Shown: piece by piece, positions 52,044 to 53,777 of the stretch
How positions within the stretch are numbered: position 1 is the first letter of the stretch
Layout of the letters: each line of letters starts with the position of its first letter
Source: an uncultured bacterium
GTDB taxonomy: Bacteria; Krumholzibacteriota; Krumholzibacteriia; LZORAL124-64-63
Assembly: GCA_937910695.1 (NCBI GenBank)
Contig: CALEMW010000099.1
Coordinates: 1-53,777 of the forward strand
Length of the DNA: 53,777 nt
Direction of reading: 5' to 3'
Notes under the pieces: generated by a model
What the model was told of the DNA's origin: nothing
Databases searched by the model: none
The model's input: only the letters and a program-made list of their open reading frames with translations
Position numbers and translations under genes: made by a program

Positions 52044-52279
52044 ACATCTCGAGCATCGTGGTCACGACCAGGGCCGAACACCTCGCCGACGTGGAGGCGT
52101 CGCTCGTCGCGAGCGGACTCTGCGACGTGCACTTCAAGGACGAGCAGGGGCGCATCGTCGTGACCGTCGAAGGCGACGACGACGGCGACGAGACCGCCAA
52201 GCTCAAGACGATCCTGGAACTGCCCCACGTGGTATCGGCGTGCTTCGCCTACTCGTGCACCGAAGACGCCGCAGGCTAG
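52040..52279 (+). CDS. napD: NapD, NapA-specific Tat chaperone
   Basis: A 79-residue ferredoxin-like chaperone beginning MNISSIVVTTRAEHLADV, that binds the NapA signal peptide and delays export until cofactor is loaded. It has the usual short beta-alpha-beta form (GRIVVTVEGD, LKTILELPHVVSACFAYS). ATG 52040 overlaps the napF stop. No napL or napC lies between. Confidence 0.92.
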   Translation: MNISSIVVTTRAEHLADVEASLVASGLCDVHFKDEQGRIVVTVEGDDDGDETAKLKTILELPHVVSACFAYSCTEDAAG

Positions 52280-52351
52280 AGACGACACTTTCGGTCCCCG
52301 TCCTGCGCGGCATCGTGTAGAATGGCGGCCGACGACCGAGGCATCGTATTC

Positions 52352-52433
52352 CAGCCCGGCTGCCTAACTCCTTACAGGACACGGCGAAGGGCCGATACGG
52401 CCGCACTGGAAACGGCGCGGTCAGCTCCCGTGT
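52352..52433 (+). promoter_or_regulatory. Candidate structured leader of moaA
   Basis: Between napD and moaA, an outer stem ACACGG (52379-52384)/CCGTGT (52428-52433) encloses the hairpin GGCCG-ATA-CGGCC (52390-52402) and another potential pairing CCGC/GCGG. A further small hairpin CAGC-CCG-GCTG lies at 52352-52362. The final stem is immediately before the GGAAGGA RBS. Such a folded leader upstream of moaA could be a molybdenum-cofactor riboswitch, but the known consensus could not be verified here. Confidence 0.35.
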
Positions 52434-52446
52434 TTGGAAGGAAGAC

Positions 52447-53448
52447 ATGCCCGCACAAACCCGACCGGCGGCTCTGAGGGACCCTCAGGGGCGCGTTCTC
52501 GACTATCTCCGCCTCGCGGTCACCGACCGGTGCAACCTGCGGTGCCGCTACTGCATGCCCGCCGACGGCATCGCGCTGGTCGATCACGACGACGTGCTGC
52601 GCTTCGAGGAGATGGAGCGCCTCTGCCGCCTGCTCGTCACCCGCGGCGTGCGCAAGATCCGCATCACCGGCGGCGAGCCGCTGGTGCGTCGCGGCGTGGT
52701 CGACTTCATGGCCCGTCTCGGGGCCCTGCCCGGCTCGCCCGAGATCCTGCTGACCACCAACGGCGTGCTGCTGCGGGGGCGCCTGGACGACCTCCGCCTT
52801 GCCGGCGTGCGCCGCATCAACCTGAGCCTCGACAGCCTCGACCCCGCCACCTTCGAGACCATCGCCCGCCGCGACGTGCTGGCCGACGTGCTGCCGCTTC
52901 TCGACGAGATCCCGGCCGCCGGCCTGGGCCTGAAGGTCAACGTCGTGGTGCTGCCCGGCGTGAACGATCACGAGCTGCCCGACTTCGTCGAGCTGACCCG
53001 CGACCGCGACCTCACGGTGCGCTTCATCGAGCCCATGCCCTTCGACGGCACGGGCCTGCTCGCGGGCCGGAGCATCGACGGCGACGGCATTCTTGAAATC
53101 CTCAACAGCAGGGTGCACCTGGAACGGGCCGTGGGCGATCCCCGCGGCGTGGACGAGATCTACGCGGTGGAGGGCTGGCGCGGCCGCGTGGGCCTGATCC
53201 GCGGCCACAGCCGGACCTTCTGCGCCACCTGTTCGCGCTTGCGCATCGACGCCCAGGGCGCGCTGCGCACCTGCCTGTACGGCGCCGCGCGGGTGAGCCT
53301 GCGCACGCTGATCCGCACGGGCGCCACCGACGACGAACTGATCGCCGCGATCGGCGCCGCGGTGGCCGGCCGCTTCGACGACGGCCACGCCGCGGCCCGC
53401 GACCGCGACGACCCCGCACACCAGAGCATGGCCAGCATCGGCGGCTGA
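52447..53448 (+). CDS. moaA: GTP 3',8-cyclase MoaA (molybdenum cofactor biosynthesis)
   Basis: A 333-residue radical-SAM enzyme for the first step of molybdopterin synthesis. It carries the SAM cluster CNLRCRYCMP, ITGGEPLVRRG, NLSLDSLDPATFE, FIEPMPFDG and the second cluster FCATCSRLRIDAQGALRTCLY near residue 258. The C-terminal Gly-Gly that activates the enzyme is present (ASIGG). GGAAGGA precedes ATG 52447. Together with the adjacent MOSC protein it likely supplies cofactor to NapA and to the other molybdoenzyme. Confidence 0.97.
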   Translation: MPAQTRPAALRDPQGRVLDYLRLAVTDRCNLRCRYCMPADGIALVDHDDVLRFEEMERLCRLLVTRGVRKIRITGGEPLVRRGVVDFMARLGALPGSPEILLTTNGVLLRGRLDDLRLAGVRRINLSLDSLDPATFETIARRDVLADVLPLLDEIPAAGLGLKVNVVVLPGVNDHELPDFVELTRDRDLTVRFIEPMPFDGTGLLAGRSIDGDGILEILNSRVHLERAVGDPRGVDEIYAVEGWRGRVGLIRGHSRTFCATCSRLRIDAQGALRTCLYGAARVSLRTLIRTGATDDELIAAIGAAVAGRFDDGHAAARDRDDPAHQSMASIGG

Positions 53449-53460
53449 GACGGGAGACGT

Positions 53461-53777
53461 ATGGCGATCCTCGACACCATCTGCATCAGCGTCAGGAAGG
53501 GCACCGTGAAGGTGCCGATCCCCGAGGCCGACCTGCGCGCCGGCCACGGCATCGAAGGCGACGCTCACGCCGGCGACTGGCACCGTCAGGTCTCGCTGCT
53601 GGCGAGCGAGAGCATCGCCCGGGTCAAGCAGGTGCTGCCGGACCTGGTCGACGGCGCCTTCGCCGAGAACCTCATCACCACCGGCGTCGATTGGCGGCGC
53701 GAGGCCGCCGTCGGCGACCGGGTGCGGGTGGGGGAGTCGGTCGTGATGGAGGTGACCCAGATCGGCAAGGAGTGCCA
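53461..53777 (+). CDS. MOSC-domain protein, 5' part (window end truncates)
   Basis: About 105 residues are visible. The N-terminus AILDTICISVRKGTVKVPI and the core motif GDAHAGDWHRQVSLLASESI are the start of a MOSC domain (a molybdenum-cofactor sulfurase C-terminal fold), often joined to a MoaB/MogA-like domain in cofactor-biosynthesis genes. AENLITTG and VGDRVRVGESV are also typical. ATG 53461 lies 12 bases after the moaA stop with GGGAGA upstream, so it is in the moaA operon. The remainder is outside the window. Confidence 0.85.
   Translation, partial: MAILDTICISVRKGTVKVPIPEADLRAGHGIEGDAHAGDWHRQVSLLASESIARVKQVLPDLVDGAFAENLITTGVDWRREAAVGDRVRVGESVVMEVTQIGKEC

Noticed and set aside
1-53777. 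Mobile elements, CRISPR arrays, phage genes, rRNA or tRNA genes
   Set aside because: None was found: no transposase or integrase motifs, no repeat-spacer pattern, and no cloverleaf or rRNA-like conserved segments.

Overview
The window (53.8 kb, GC-rich, gene-dense, many 1-8 bp overlaps between neighbouring genes) looks like bacterial chromosome. It shows no insertion sequence, integrase, phage gene, CRISPR array, rRNA or tRNA. Several traits suggest a Gram-negative member of a poorly cultured lineage near the FCB group (Krumholzibacteriota/Eisenbacteria-like). These are secreted enzymes with a YPNPFNPQT-type C-terminal domain, an ECF sigma factor paired with a TPR-bearing Ser/Thr kinase, an epsilonproteobacterial-style nap operon, ATP-dependent PEP carboxykinase and selenocysteine use. 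The phylum is inference; only diderm architecture (beta-barrels, MsbA-like exporter, RND pump, Tat and lipoprotein signals) is directly supported.

Layout. 1-6.0 kb: copper/heavy-metal cassette on + (end of a CusA-like RND pump, DUF3347 protein, P1B copper ATPase, Met/His-rich secreted protein, beta-barrel). 6.1-8.6 kb: MsbA-like ABC exporter and a small acidic secreted protein. 8.6-12.8 kb, minus strand: ElbB, a ParA-like ATPase, a Zn-dependent dehydrogenase, a 75-aa SelW/Rdx-type selenoprotein whose in-frame TGA ends ordinary ORF calls, and a HAD phosphatase. 12.9-17.6 kb: double-ACT protein, TGS-like/uridine-kinase protein, FmdB zinc ribbon, and two tandem GAPDH genes of which the first has lost its catalytic Cys. 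17.8-24.0 kb: secreted protein, M1 metallopeptidase with a frameshift at a G6 run before the end of its C-terminal domain, and a BtuFDC-type ABC importer. 24.1-30.4 kb: surface-glycan modification locus (SGNH protein, GT39-like glycosyltransferase, carbamoyltransferase, DUF5989, SxtJ, EamA transporter). 30.5-32.2 kb: pckA. 32.3-36.9 kb: molybdopterin oxidoreductase, fused DmsB-DmsC-type subunit, FMN-binding protein and kinase-like protein. 37.0-42.2 kb, minus strand: prolyl oligopeptidase, ECF sigma factor, Ser/Thr kinase with TPRs. 42.4-46.3 kb: RluA-type pseudouridine synthase, FAD oxidoreductase, PAP2-like protein, acyltransferase, beta-barrel. 46.5-53.8 kb: periplasmic nitrate reductase operon napAGHBFD, then moaA and a MOSC protein (cut by the window end), which supply the molybdenum cofactor.

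How the parts fit. The window is rich in anaerobic redox biology: nitrate reduction with molybdenum-cofactor genes beside it, a second membrane-bound molybdoenzyme, and a selenoprotein. No intergenic stretch exceeds about 250 bases. The longest (39094-39340, 46325-46560, 15344-15570, 17595-17806) hold hairpin terminators or presumed promoter regions and no gene that I can see, except that I found nothing definite in 15344-15570.
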